From NCBI GenBank assembly GCA_965661545.1, contig CBFIEF010000025.1:1-44758 (forward strand): DNA of 44,758 nt, written 5' to 3'. Of the stretch, positions 25,501 to 34,126 are shown piece after piece. Made by a program: the position numbers and the translations under genes. Numbering within the stretch: position 1 is the first letter of the stretch; every line of letters starts with the position of its first letter. Source of the stretch: UBA7985 sp965661545 (lineage in GTDB: Bacteria > Pseudomonadota > Alphaproteobacteria > UBA7985). The notes beneath the pieces are model-generated. The model did no database searches. It was given only the letters and a program-made list of their open reading frames with translations, and had not been told where the DNA came from.

Positions 25501-25790
25501 GTTTAGTGCAGGATATTCGCTCCAAAAACGCTGGTCCGTTCTGGATCACCATCGACCTGTTTTGCACTGACGCTGCGGCCTTTGGGCGCTTGAAGTCTGC
25601 GCTCACCACAGCGATGGTGGCACAGGCGCTCCACGCTGACGCGGACAGCCTGCAACGCTTTGACATCGAAGCGCTCAATGTCATCAAATTCAGCGCCCCG
25701 CGTGAAGTCGTCCAAGGCTCCCGCGCAGATCGCGACATGCACGGCGCGTCCTATGCGGTACTGATCAAGGAATTGGTCGACGCCCTCTGA
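25497..25790 (+). CDS. DUF4387 family small protein
   Basis: A 97-residue protein matching the DUF4387 pattern: an N-terminal IRSKNAGPFWITIDLFC and a later FDIEALNVIKFSAPREVVQGSRADRDMHGASYA. Such small proteins are known to me as neighbours or fused partners of AtuA/DUF1446 proteins, which the ATGA overlap with that gene supports. It is probably a subunit of the same enzyme. The conserved Asn-Ala-Gly-Pro and Arg-rich segments may contribute active-site residues, but no function is established. Confidence 0.85.
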   Translation: MSLVQDIRSKNAGPFWITIDLFCTDAAAFGRLKSALTTAMVAQALHADADSLQRFDIEALNVIKFSAPREVVQGSRADRDMHGASYAVLIKELVDAL

Positions 25791-25857
25791 GTGATGCAAG
25801 GAAACTGCAAGCCCGAGCGCCTAGAACGGGAAGCAGTAACGAAGGGGAGGTTCGTGG

Positions 25858-27246
25858 GTGCAGGTTGATGTAGCGGTTCTCGGAGGAGGGAACGCAGCTC
25901 TTTGCGGTGCGATTAACGCAGCGTTAGCGGGGTGCTCTGTCCTGCTGCTGGAAAGCGCACCCGAGCCCTATCGCGGCGGAAACTCCCGACACACCCGAAA
26001 TTTTCGGTGCATGCACCAAGGCCCCGTCGCACCTTTGACCGATGCTTACCTCGAAGACGAATATTTCGATGATTTGCTGAAAGTCACCAAGGGCAATACG
26101 GACGAAACTTTAGCGCGCAAAGCCATTCGCGAGTCCGAAGCGTGCTTGCCGTGGATGCAAGACCAAGGCATCCGCTTTCAACCTTCATTGAGCGGTACGC
26201 TCTCGCTGTCGCGGACCAATGCGTTCTTTTTGGGTGGGGGCAAAGCGCTGGTTAACGCGCTTTACCGCCGGGCCGAGGCGCTGGGCGTCGAAGTGCGCTA
26301 CGAGACCGAAGTCACCCACGTCGATATGCAGGGTGAGCGCGTTTCCGAGGTGGTCTTTACCGATGAACAGGGCGCTGAACAGCGCGTTCAACCCAAAGCC
26401 GTGATTGCCGCCTCTGGCGGTTTTCAAGGCGATACAGAGTGGCTCGAGCGGGCCTGGGGACCGGGCGCCCAGAACTTCCTGATCCGTGGGACGAAATACA
26501 ATCGCGGCGTCGTGCTGCGAGATTTGCTGGACCAGGGCGCAAAGTCCGTTGGCGACCCCACCCAATGCCACGCCGTCGCCATCGATGGGCGTGCGCCAAA
26601 GTTTGACGGGGGCATTGCCAGTCGGCTCGATTGCGTGCCGTTCTCGGTTGTTCTGAACAAGCACGGCGACCGCTTCTACGACGAAGGCGAAGACGTTTGG
26701 CCCAAGCGCTACGCCATTTGGGGCCGTTTGGTTGCGGCACAGCCCGATCAAGTCGGTTTTGTGATCATCGATAGCCGCAGTTTGGAGCTGTTCATGCCCT
26801 CGCTCTATCCGCCTTTGGTGAGCGACACGCTAGAAGGACTGATTGACCAAATGGGCATTCCTGCTGCGCAAAGTCTTGCCTCAATCAGCGATTTTAACGC
26901 CGCCTGCGCCAATGACCTGAGCGGGTTTAAACCAATGGAACTCGATGGCTTGAGCACGCGCGGGTTGGAACCAGCCAAGACCAACTGGGCCCGCCCCATC
27001 GTCGAGCCCCCGTTTTACGGCTACACCCTGCGCCCCGGGGTGACCTTTACTTATTTGGGTTTGAAGGTCGATGAGACATCGCGGGTGCAGATGCAGAACG
27101 GTCGGGCAGAAAACCTGTGGGCGGCGGGTGAAATCATGGCAGGAAGCATCTTAGGCCAAGGCTATCTAGCCGGTTTTGGCATGACCATTGGCACCGTTTT
27201 TGGCCGACAAGCAGGGCAGGAGGCTGGCGCTTATGTCCGAGGATAG
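25858..27246 (+). CDS. tcuA: FAD-dependent tricarballylate dehydrogenase
   Basis: Oxidises tricarballylate (propane-1,2,3-tricarboxylate) to cis-aconitate, passing electrons through TcuB. The 462-residue protein starts with the FAD fingerprint VAVLGGGNAALCGAINAA and carries stretches I recognise from Salmonella TcuA: RGGNSRHTRNFRCMH, DLLKVTKGNTDE, RTNAFFLGGGKALVNALYRRAEALGVE and a C-terminal AGEIMAGSILGQGYLAGFGMTIG. The start is GTG 25858 with GGGGAGG seven bases upstream. It follows the DUF4387 gene by 67 bases and overlaps tcuB by 14 bases. Another fumarate-reductase-like acid oxidation is possible, but the TcuB partner supports the name. Confidence 0.92.
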   Translation: MQVDVAVLGGGNAALCGAINAALAGCSVLLLESAPEPYRGGNSRHTRNFRCMHQGPVAPLTDAYLEDEYFDDLLKVTKGNTDETLARKAIRESEACLPWMQDQGIRFQPSLSGTLSLSRTNAFFLGGGKALVNALYRRAEALGVEVRYETEVTHVDMQGERVSEVVFTDEQGAEQRVQPKAVIAASGGFQGDTEWLERAWGPGAQNFLIRGTKYNRGVVLRDLLDQGAKSVGDPTQCHAVAIDGRAPKFDGGIASRLDCVPFSVVLNKHGDRFYDEGEDVWPKRYAIWGRLVAAQPDQVGFVIIDSRSLELFMPSLYPPLVSDTLEGLIDQMGIPAAQSLASISDFNAACANDLSGFKPMELDGLSTRGLEPAKTNWARPIVEPPFYGYTLRPGVTFTYLGLKVDETSRVQMQNGRAENLWAAGEIMAGSILGQGYLAGFGMTIGTVFGRQAGQEAGAYVRG

Positions 27247-28375
27247 AACCGCAGCACGCATGGAAAATCCATTGAGCGCTATCGAAGAAGCGGCGCGGCA
27301 GGTCAACATCTGCAACGCTTGCCGCTACTGCGAAGGCTACTGCGCTGTTTTCCCAGCGATCACCTCAGCGCGCACGTTCGGAGAGGCCGATATCACGCAG
27401 TTGGCGAACCTCTGTCACAATTGTCGTGGCTGCTTTTATGCCTGTCAGTACGCGCCCCCACATGAGTTTGAATTGAACCTGCCCAAGGCACTGGCCGAAG
27501 TCCGGCAAGAGAGCTGGGAAGACTTTGCCTTTCCCCGTGCATTGGGCAAACAGTTCCACCGCAGCGGGGCTGCAATCGCCGTTGTTGCTGTGCTGGCTTT
27601 CGCTGTCCTGTTCGCCTTGGCCCGCTTTGTCGGTGGCATTGGTGATGCTCAGGGCGAGGGCTTTTACCGGGTCATGTCGCACACCGTCATGGTGTCGATA
27701 TTCATGCCGGCGTTCATTTTGCCGATGGTTGCTGTGGCCGTCGGTGTGGTGCGCTTTTGGCGCGCCACACGGCCCTCAGAAAGCGCGGTGGCCGGGGTAA
27801 GCTGGCTGATGGTTCCCCGCTCTCTGGCAAAGGCCTTGCACGACGCTGCGACCATGAAGAACCTTAGTGGTGGGCACGGTGAGGGCTGTAATTTCGAGGA
27901 CGAAGACCGTTTCTCCAACTTGCGCCGTTGGCTGCATCAGGCGACGGCTTTTGGCTTCATTCTGTGCTTCTTGGCGACCTCCAGCGGGACGGTCATGCAT
28001 TACCTGTTTGATTGGCCTGCGCCCTATCCGATTTGGAGCCCGCCTAAGGTGTTTGGGGTGAGCGGCGGTATTCTGCTGACCGTTGGGGCTTTCGGTTTGG
28101 CTTACTTAAAAACCCGCGCAGATCGCAATCTGGGCGATGGTCGGGTATGGGGCGGTGAGATGGGTTTTGTGCTGCTGCTCGGGTCGGTTGGTTTGACCGG
28201 TCTGCTGCTGTATTGGCTGGGCCAGACGCCGATGGTTGAGGTGATGTTGGCCGCGCACTTGGGGACAGTTTTGGCGCTGTTCCTGCTGCTGCCGTACTCG
28301 AAAATGGCACACGGCTTCTATCGGTTGGCCGCGCTGGTCCGCGACGCGCAGCGGCGGCTTGGCACCGCCGAATGA
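27233..28375 (+). CDS. tcuB: tricarballylate utilisation protein TcuB, iron-sulfur membrane protein
   Basis: Membrane electron-transfer partner that reoxidises the TcuA flavin toward the quinone pool. The 380-residue protein has two CxxCxxCxxxC clusters near its N-terminus (Cys27/30/33/37 and Cys61/64/67/71), each expected to hold a 4Fe-4S centre, then about six membrane segments with histidines that could bind haem. ATG 27233 has AGGAGG ten bases upstream; the open frame extends to 27188 within tcuA. It overlaps the AbrB-family gene by four bases. Homologues are also annotated CitB in citrate utilisation. Confidence 0.93.
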   Translation: MSEDRTAARMENPLSAIEEAARQVNICNACRYCEGYCAVFPAITSARTFGEADITQLANLCHNCRGCFYACQYAPPHEFELNLPKALAEVRQESWEDFAFPRALGKQFHRSGAAIAVVAVLAFAVLFALARFVGGIGDAQGEGFYRVMSHTVMVSIFMPAFILPMVAVAVGVVRFWRATRPSESAVAGVSWLMVPRSLAKALHDAATMKNLSGGHGEGCNFEDEDRFSNLRRWLHQATAFGFILCFLATSSGTVMHYLFDWPAPYPIWSPPKVFGVSGGILLTVGAFGLAYLKTRADRNLGDGRVWGGEMGFVLLLGSVGLTGLLLYWLGQTPMVEVMLAAHLGTVLALFLLLPYSKMAHGFYRLAALVRDAQRRLGTAE

Positions 28376-29463
28376 CCCCACGCGCGCTTTCCACCGACAT
28401 CGCAAAACTAGCATTAACAGCCCTGTTTGCGCTGAGCAGCGGCTGGGTGTTCAGTCAGTTCCGCTTGCCGGTGCCGTACATGCTCGGCTCGTTGATTGGC
28501 GTTTGGGTGTTGGGCGCGGTGATCAAGCCGGCACAGCCATGGCTGGGCGTCCCGCGTTGGTTCCATATTCCCGTGATTTTGGGCCTTGGAGTGATCGTTG
28601 GCGGGGCCATCGGGCCGGGCTTTTTCACCTCAATCCGTGAGTGGTGGTTTACGACGCTGGTGGTCATCGTCGCTACCGTCATCGCCACAACCGTCGGCTT
28701 CTTGGTACTGTGGAAAGGGCGCCGTCGGCCTTGGTTACAGGCCTTGCTGGGCGCGATTCCCGGCGGTCAGGCAGAGATCGCTGTGATCTCCCGCGACTAC
28801 GTGGAAAAGGACTACGCCGTCGTTCTATCCCACCTCGTGCGCGTGACCTTTATCTTCCTCAGCACGCCGCTGATCCTCGCGCTGGTCGAAGGGCAGGACG
28901 CGGTTGAACAGTCCTATACGGTGCAAAATGATTTGCCCGGTTTGCTTGATTTACCGCCCCGCAAAATCCTGGAATTTATCGCGATGGCGTTTGGCAGCTT
29001 TGTCATTGCCCGCTGGATCCGAATGCCCATGCCGCACTTGCTGGGGCCGATGCTGGTGTCACTGGTGCTCAATGCCTTGGGGTGGGTTGAGACTGTTCGG
29101 CTGAACGAGTTTGTCCTGTTGGCGCAAATCACGATCGGCGGGCAAATTGGGTCGCGGCTGAGCCGGGTTCCGTTCCGCGAAGTGGTCAGCTACCTGATCG
29201 ACGGCCTGCTGGTGTCCATTGTTACGCTCAGCATCTACACCAGCTTCGCCATCGGCGTTGCGGCCTTGTTGGGCATGCGGCTGTTGGACGCCTACATCGG
29301 TTTTGTGCCGGGCGGCTTGTACGAGGTGACGGTTCTGTCGGTCCTATTCGGCCTCGACGTGGCCTTTGTCGCCTTCCACAACACACTGCGCGTGGTGCTG
29401 ATCTATATCGGCCTACCCATCGTTTTGGCGCGGATTCCGGTCAAGTCGAGCAGCGGACTTTAA
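28372..29463 (+). CDS. AbrB-family integral membrane protein
   Basis: A 363-residue polytopic membrane protein of the AbrB/'ammonia monooxygenase-like' family, made of two related halves. Visible segments include FRLPVPYMLGSLIGVWVLG, GAIPGGQAEIAVISRDY and, in the second half, MPHLLGPMLVSLVLNALGW and FVPGGLYEVTVLSVLFGLD; the repeated LLGP and PGG motifs reflect the duplication. It is last in the tricarballylate operon, overlapping tcuB by four bases. Its stop abuts the stop of the convergent prpF with no spacer. Function is not established; an accessory transporter or exporter for organic acids is plausible from its neighbours. Confidence 0.88.
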   Translation: MTPRALSTDIAKLALTALFALSSGWVFSQFRLPVPYMLGSLIGVWVLGAVIKPAQPWLGVPRWFHIPVILGLGVIVGGAIGPGFFTSIREWWFTTLVVIVATVIATTVGFLVLWKGRRRPWLQALLGAIPGGQAEIAVISRDYVEKDYAVVLSHLVRVTFIFLSTPLILALVEGQDAVEQSYTVQNDLPGLLDLPPRKILEFIAMAFGSFVIARWIRMPMPHLLGPMLVSLVLNALGWVETVRLNEFVLLAQITIGGQIGSRLSRVPFREVVSYLIDGLLVSIVTLSIYTSFAIGVAALLGMRLLDAYIGFVPGGLYEVTVLSVLFGLDVAFVAFHNTLRVVLIYIGLPIVLARIPVKSSSGL

Positions 29464-30570
29464 TCAGTCCAGCAAAACGGCGGGAACAAAGATTTCGCCG
29501 GCCATGATCTTCTTCGCCGTCCGCATAATCCCCGCCTTATCAAACTCAGGCCCATCTGGACCATCGCGATAGGCCAACTCAATATCAATCTGGCCCTTGG
29601 GGTGCTCCAGAACGAAGGTTTGGGAGGCAAAATCCTGTGCGCTGGAAACCTCGGATACCACGGTGCCCGGTTGGGTCGCAGCGGTCGCAACGTTGATCGA
29701 GCCAGTGACGGCGTGTGTCGGGTGACAGCTCTGGGGGACGAAGTAGCGGCTGGTGACGTGACCGCCGTGCTTTGGTGGGCTGGCAATGCCCATTTTCGGC
29801 ACAACCTTTCCCCGCGCGTCGCCCAAGCCCATGCGCTCGGACGCAATCAGGCGGGCCGCTTCCATGCGTTCCAGCAGCGCGGGGTCGTCCAGCGCCTCTT
29901 TGCTTTCATCCCCGTTTACGCCCAACTCGGACGCGCGGAACCAGATCATCGGCACAGCAACGTCGATCAGCGTGACGGTGAGGCCGTTGATTTCCTCAGA
30001 CCGCTGACCGGTCGGGAACAGCTTGCCCGTTTTGGAGCCAACAACGTCGAGGAAGTTCATCACAACCGGCGAGGCAGAACCCGCGACGCCATCAATCCGC
30101 GTGTTGCCCATGTAGGACCACTGACCGCCTGGCGTTTCCAGAACGGCTTCCATCAGCGCATTGGTGTTGGTGTTGCGGATGGAGATTGTGGTGATGGGGT
30201 CGGACGCCTCGACCAAGCCCATTTCCAGCGCGGCGTGACCCACCGCTGAGAGAATGTTTCCGCAGCTTGGGTTGGTATCAACAAAGGGGCGCTCGAGGTC
30301 GACTTGTGCGAACAAATAGTCGATGTCCACACCCTCGACCACCGAGCGAGACAGCACGGCCGTTTTGGAGGTCACAGGCGTTGCTCCGCCTACGCCGCCG
30401 AGCTGAGCGCTGTCGACTTCATCGGAAATGCCGTCTGTTGTGCCCAGTGCCGCGAGCAAAACCGCGTCGCGCTTGGTGGGGTCAGAGGGTAGGTCTTTGG
30501 CGTTCCAATAGGGGCCGGAGCTGGTCCCGCCGCGCATGAAAAGTGCTGGAATTCCTTTGAGATCTGACAC
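29464..30570 (-). CDS. PrpF-family proton-shuffling isomerase (aconitate/methylaconitate type)
   Basis: Cofactor-free isomerase of 368 residues with the diaminopimelate-epimerase-like fold of PrpF. The N-terminal FMRGGTSSGPYWNAKDLP is the family signature; also visible are GVGGATPVTSKTAVLS, DTNPSCGNILSAVGHAA with a cysteine at the expected active-site loop, and SVAHPTHAV-like SCHPTHAVTGSINVA. Members isomerise cis/trans double-bonded tricarboxylates such as 2-methylaconitate, 4-oxalomesaconate or aconitate. There is no prpBCD here. It lies 25 bases after the tctA-tctB fusion and faces the tcu operon, so isomerisation of imported trans-aconitate or a similar acid to a TCA intermediate is the best guess. 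Confidence 0.9.
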   Translation of the reverse strand: MSDLKGIPALFMRGGTSSGPYWNAKDLPSDPTKRDAVLLAALGTTDGISDEVDSAQLGGVGGATPVTSKTAVLSRSVVEGVDIDYLFAQVDLERPFVDTNPSCGNILSAVGHAALEMGLVEASDPITTISIRNTNTNALMEAVLETPGGQWSYMGNTRIDGVAGSASPVVMNFLDVVGSKTGKLFPTGQRSEEINGLTVTLIDVAVPMIWFRASELGVNGDESKEALDDPALLERMEAARLIASERMGLGDARGKVVPKMGIASPPKHGGHVTSRYFVPQSCHPTHAVTGSINVATAATQPGTVVSEVSSAQDFASQTFVLEHPKGQIDIELAYRDGPDGPEFDKAGIMRTAKKIMAGEIFVPAVLLD

Positions 30571-30595
30571 GGCAAATCCTCCGACAAGGCACGCT

Positions 30596-32845
30596 CTATG
30601 GCACGCCGAACATTTGTGGTTTCTTGAGATATTTCAGAACGGGGTCGAGCATTTCGACCTCGCCAAACAGTCGCTTGATCCCGCCAAGCGTCAGGCTTGG
30701 ATTCACGAGGTCAGCGAGGAAAATCAGCAGCGCGACCGCGGCGGCAGACAGGGCCAAATTCCACCACCATTTCAGGGGGCTGTAGCTGAACAGCAGAGCG
30801 AGGCAGAACAGTGCCGTCGCGATCAAATGCCCGACCAGCGCGATGGCGAGCACGTAGCCTGCGATCCAACCAAAGGCGAGTAACAGACTGCGCCGCCCTT
30901 CTGTTTCCGCGAGGTTGCGGGCGTCGGCTTCCTCGTCTTCCAGCAGCTCTTGCTCACCTTTGTTAAACAGCAAGCGGAACAGGGCCAGCAGGGCCAGCGG
31001 GAAGAACACCAGACCGAGGAAGTGCGGCATCTGAGCGTCATTGATGTTGGAGCCGAAGAAGTAGAGCTTCTTGCCCCATGTGACGGGCCCGAAGAGCATG
31101 TAGGCAAAGATCAGCACGACTAGACTAATAAACGCGATGTTGGGCAGCTTTTCCCGCCACGTTCGGCTCAGCGTCATGCCGCTTTCCCGGTGCAAGCGGG
31201 TTTCGGAGCGGTTGACGATGATGCCGTAGATGATGACCAGAACAATCAGCGCACCAATGATGCTAATCAGGATCCAATCGATGGGATCCATATTGCCGCG
31301 CGCAATGCGCTGCGCGGCCCAGTTGAATTTGGTTTCCATCGGTCCGGCGAGGACAAAGCCGATCAGGAAGGCTGGACGGGACCATTTGAACCGTCGCAGC
31401 AAAATCCCCAAGCCGCCCAAGGTCAGAAGGGTCAGGAAGGAGTAGAAAGACGCTGATTTACTGACTTTGAAGACCGCGAAAAAGATGATGACCAGCAAAA
31501 AGGGCGCGAGGGTTGGGAAGGGGATCTTGGTCAGGCGAGCGATGGGCGCGCTCAGGCCAAAGCACAGCGCGGTTCCCATGACGTTGCCCAGCATCAGCGT
31601 CCAAGCGATAAAGAACGTGACCACCATACCTGTCACAACGATGGTCGAACCGGGCAAGTTGAACTCGTCCAACGGCTTGATCATGTCGAACATTGGTGGT
31701 CCGGCTTCGATGGAGAAAATCGATAGAATGCCCAGGAAGACCGCCATGGAGCCGGAGCCGGGCAGGCCCAGCAGCAGAGTTGGAACCAGACCGCCGCCTT
31801 CTTTGGCGTTGTTGGCGCTTTCGGGGCCAATGACACCGCGAATATCGCCCTTGCCGAAGCCGGTTACGTCTTCACCGCGCGCGGCGACAATGGCTTTGGT
31901 TTGGCCGTAGGCGATCCAATCAACTACCGATCCGCCCAAGCCCGGGACAATCCCTACGAGCACACCGACAAAGGCGTTCCAAAGGCTGATGAGCTTGTTG
32001 TCCCACCAGTCCATGAAACCCTGTTTCCAGCCATAGCCAAGCTTGGCATCACCGGCGATGGAGCGGTTTTGGCGGAGCAGATCGACGATTTCTGGCACGG
32101 CGAACATGGACAGGCCAATCATGGCGACGCCCAAACCGCTGCGCAGGTACTTTTGCCATTCCTCGATGAACCCGTTGGGGCTTTTTGCCGTGAGGGAGTG
32201 GGGGAAGAACTGTGCGGTCCAATCGCTGAACCCGACAAGCCAGTCGTATTCCTTGCCTGTGAAGCGAACAAAACCGTCCAGCGAGCCCGAGCCCATCATG
32301 CCCACAAACAGGCCTAAACCTGCGGCCAGGAAGCCCTTGAGCAGCGAACGGCCCGACAATATGCCGATGAGCGCGATGCCGAAAACGGCCAGCATGAACT
32401 GCGCCGGGGTGCGGATATAGGTGATGATCGACGCGGCAAAAGCGAGGATGACGGTGAGCACCACCACGCCCAATATCCCGCCGAACAGCGATGAGACAAA
32501 GGCGGACGAGAGTGCTTGTGCAGCCTTGCCTTGCTTGGCCAGCGGGAAGCCGTCGAGCACGGTGGCCTGTGATGCGCTGGAGCCGGGAATCCCCAGCAGG
32601 ACGCTTGCAAAAGTGTCTGAGGTCGGGACCACGGCAATCATGCCGATGGCCATGGCGATGCCGGCGAGGGGTTCAGCCTGGAACTGTGTCAGAACGACAA
32701 TGAGGATCGACATCCCGGCAATGCCACCCAAACCGGGCAGGATACCGAGCGCGATCCCCATCAACACACCGAAGAAAACATACATGAGCACGCCCGGCTG
32801 CAGGATCAGCGCGAAGGCGGAGAATAGGCTCTGTAACACGTCCAT
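30596..32845 (-). CDS. TTT transporter TctA-TctB fusion permease
   Basis: A 749-residue polytopic protein. Residues about 1-500 are TctA (GILPGLGGIAGMSILIVVLTQF, GIVPGLGGSVVDWIAYGQT, VIGPESANNAKEGGGLVPTLLLGLPGSGSMAVFLG). After a linker (about 530-565, RSETRLHRESGMTLSRTW) residues about 570-720 resemble TctB, with hydrophobic segments around NIAFISLVVLIFAYMLF, FPLALLALFRLLF and WIAGYVLAIALVGHLI. The reading frame is uninterrupted, so this is a true fusion. It lies about 106 bases after its tctC, beyond a hairpin, and precedes prpF. Fusion fixes a 1:1 subunit ratio. Confidence 0.93.
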   Translation of the reverse strand: MDVLQSLFSAFALILQPGVLMYVFFGVLMGIALGILPGLGGIAGMSILIVVLTQFQAEPLAGIAMAIGMIAVVPTSDTFASVLLGIPGSSASQATVLDGFPLAKQGKAAQALSSAFVSSLFGGILGVVVLTVILAFAASIITYIRTPAQFMLAVFGIALIGILSGRSLLKGFLAAGLGLFVGMMGSGSLDGFVRFTGKEYDWLVGFSDWTAQFFPHSLTAKSPNGFIEEWQKYLRSGLGVAMIGLSMFAVPEIVDLLRQNRSIAGDAKLGYGWKQGFMDWWDNKLISLWNAFVGVLVGIVPGLGGSVVDWIAYGQTKAIVAARGEDVTGFGKGDIRGVIGPESANNAKEGGGLVPTLLLGLPGSGSMAVFLGILSIFSIEAGPPMFDMIKPLDEFNLPGSTIVVTGMVVTFFIAWTLMLGNVMGTALCFGLSAPIARLTKIPFPTLAPFLLVIIFFAVFKVSKSASFYSFLTLLTLGGLGILLRRFKWSRPAFLIGFVLAGPMETKFNWAAQRIARGNMDPIDWILISIIGALIVLVIIYGIIVNRSETRLHRESGMTLSRTWREKLPNIAFISLVVLIFAYMLFGPVTWGKKLYFFGSNINDAQMPHFLGLVFFPLALLALFRLLFNKGEQELLEDEEADARNLAETEGRRSLLLAFGWIAGYVLAIALVGHLIATALFCLALLFSYSPLKWWWNLALSAAAVALLIFLADLVNPSLTLGGIKRLFGEVEMLDPVLKYLKKPQMFGVP

Positions 32846-32894
32846 ATAGGGTGTTTCCTTGGGTGAATTGATCGAGGAAAACAGCCGATGGAAC

Positions 32895-32925
32895 AGAGGG
32901 GTTAACGCAGAGAATTAACCCCTCT
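32895..32925 (-). terminator. hairpin between tctC and the tctAB fusion
   Basis: A perfect eleven-base-pair stem (AGAGGGGTTAA/TTAACCCCTCT, 32895-32905 with 32915-32925) closes over a nine-base loop, 26 bases after the tctC stop on the minus strand. No long T-run follows. It probably stabilises the tctC message or attenuates read-through into the permease gene. Confidence 0.7.
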
Positions 32926-32951
32926 ACCAACGACACTAGGTCGCTAGGAAA

Positions 32952-34001
32952 TTACAGCTCAACGCCGTAAGCGTCCTTGAGCCAGCCCTTGACGAACATC
33001 AGGGATGTATCATCAACGTCCAGAGCCTTTTCGAGCAGCACTGTGGCGCCTGCGCCGATGCCCTGTGGGTAGACACCCAAGCGCTTAGCGGAAGCTTCGC
33101 CGAAGCCGTCAACCATGGTCGCCGCTTTGAAAGCAGCGGTGATTGTCGCTACGTCGTCAGCGGAAGCGTCGCCCGGCAGGAAGACCATCTTCTGTGCTGC
33201 GAAACCAGCGGTGAAGAAGGCTTTCCAAGCTGCGTAAGCAGGCGTGTCCAGTGCCGCTGGGTTTGCGTCAGCCAAGACTTCTGTGAAGTGTGGCAGGTCT
33301 GGGAATGTTGGGTCACGAACGATATCGCCGTTCGCGTCAACCGCGCCCCAAGACATCAGAGCAACAGCTTCGCCCGCTTCTACAACAGGTGCGATGTTCG
33401 AGATGTAAGCAGAAGAGGTCTGGTAATCGATGGTCGTCTCGCCAGCGAGGAACGCCGCGCGGCCTGCAGAACGGCCCTTGAGACCAAAGATTGGCTCTAC
33501 GTTGTAGCCCAGCAGCTCAAACGCCAGCAGCGGAACGAGGTCCAAAGAGGTTGCGCCCTGTGAGCCATAGCTCAGGGAAGCGTTTGCCAGACCGCCTTCA
33601 GCGATTTCTGGGGTCGTGTAAACCACACCACCAGTTGGCGTAGCGATCATGACTTGCCAGTCGCGGTATTCGTACTCAACGCGATCGTCGCCCAGCAGGT
33701 AAGGGAACTGCGTAGAACCGGATGAGCCAAAGATGGTACAGCCGTCGCCTTCAACTTCGTTCTGGAAGTGGTTGGCACCAAGCGTGGAGCCTGCGCCTGG
33801 CATGTACTCAACAATCACGTTTTGGCCGAGTTGCTCAGACACCAGCGGCGCCCAGAAACGCGCCCACTTGCCGGAACCACCACCTTCGGAGAAAGGAATG
33901 ATCCACGTGATGTCATCGCCATCACAAGGAGCTGCGTAAGCGGTGCCGGACACAGCACCGAAGGATACGACTGCGACTGCAGCCATCAAAAACTTTTTCA
34001 T
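32952..34001 (-). CDS. tctC: TTT periplasmic binding protein, TctC family (prpF module)
   Basis: Periplasmic receptor of 349 residues for the fused TctAB permease. The signal peptide is MKKFLMAAVAVVSFGAVSGTAYA, cut before APCDGDD. The mature protein has ITWIIPFSEGGGSGKWARFWAPL, where the usual GGxxDxxAR loop has Gly-Lys in place of the conserved Asp position, and several extra cysteines. ATG 34001 carries GGGAGGAACTC; the open frame continues to 34034 without a better start. Codon use is of the highly expressed type. It is divergent from its own response regulator gene, with 125 bases between starts. Confidence 0.93.
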   Translation of the reverse strand: MKKFLMAAVAVVSFGAVSGTAYAAPCDGDDITWIIPFSEGGGSGKWARFWAPLVSEQLGQNVIVEYMPGAGSTLGANHFQNEVEGDGCTIFGSSGSTQFPYLLGDDRVEYEYRDWQVMIATPTGGVVYTTPEIAEGGLANASLSYGSQGATSLDLVPLLAFELLGYNVEPIFGLKGRSAGRAAFLAGETTIDYQTSSAYISNIAPVVEAGEAVALMSWGAVDANGDIVRDPTFPDLPHFTEVLADANPAALDTPAYAAWKAFFTAGFAAQKMVFLPGDASADDVATITAAFKAATMVDGFGEASAKRLGVYPQGIGAGATVLLEKALDVDDTSLMFVKGWLKDAYGVEL

Positions 34002-34126
34002 GAGTTCCTCCCAGAACCAAAATTTGGCGACCATCGCCCTCTCCCACAGAGGACTTGCATCAGGTCGGTAGTTCTGGGTTAACTGCCCAACCTTTCATTA
34101 ACCTTGCAGAGCGGGAAAAGGCGGTC

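Noticed and set aside
34077..34103. inverted repeat GGTTAA...TTAACC in the divergent tctC/response-regulator region
   Set aside because: Six-base arms separated by 15 bases are too weak to call an operator without a second copy upstream of the other TTT operon.
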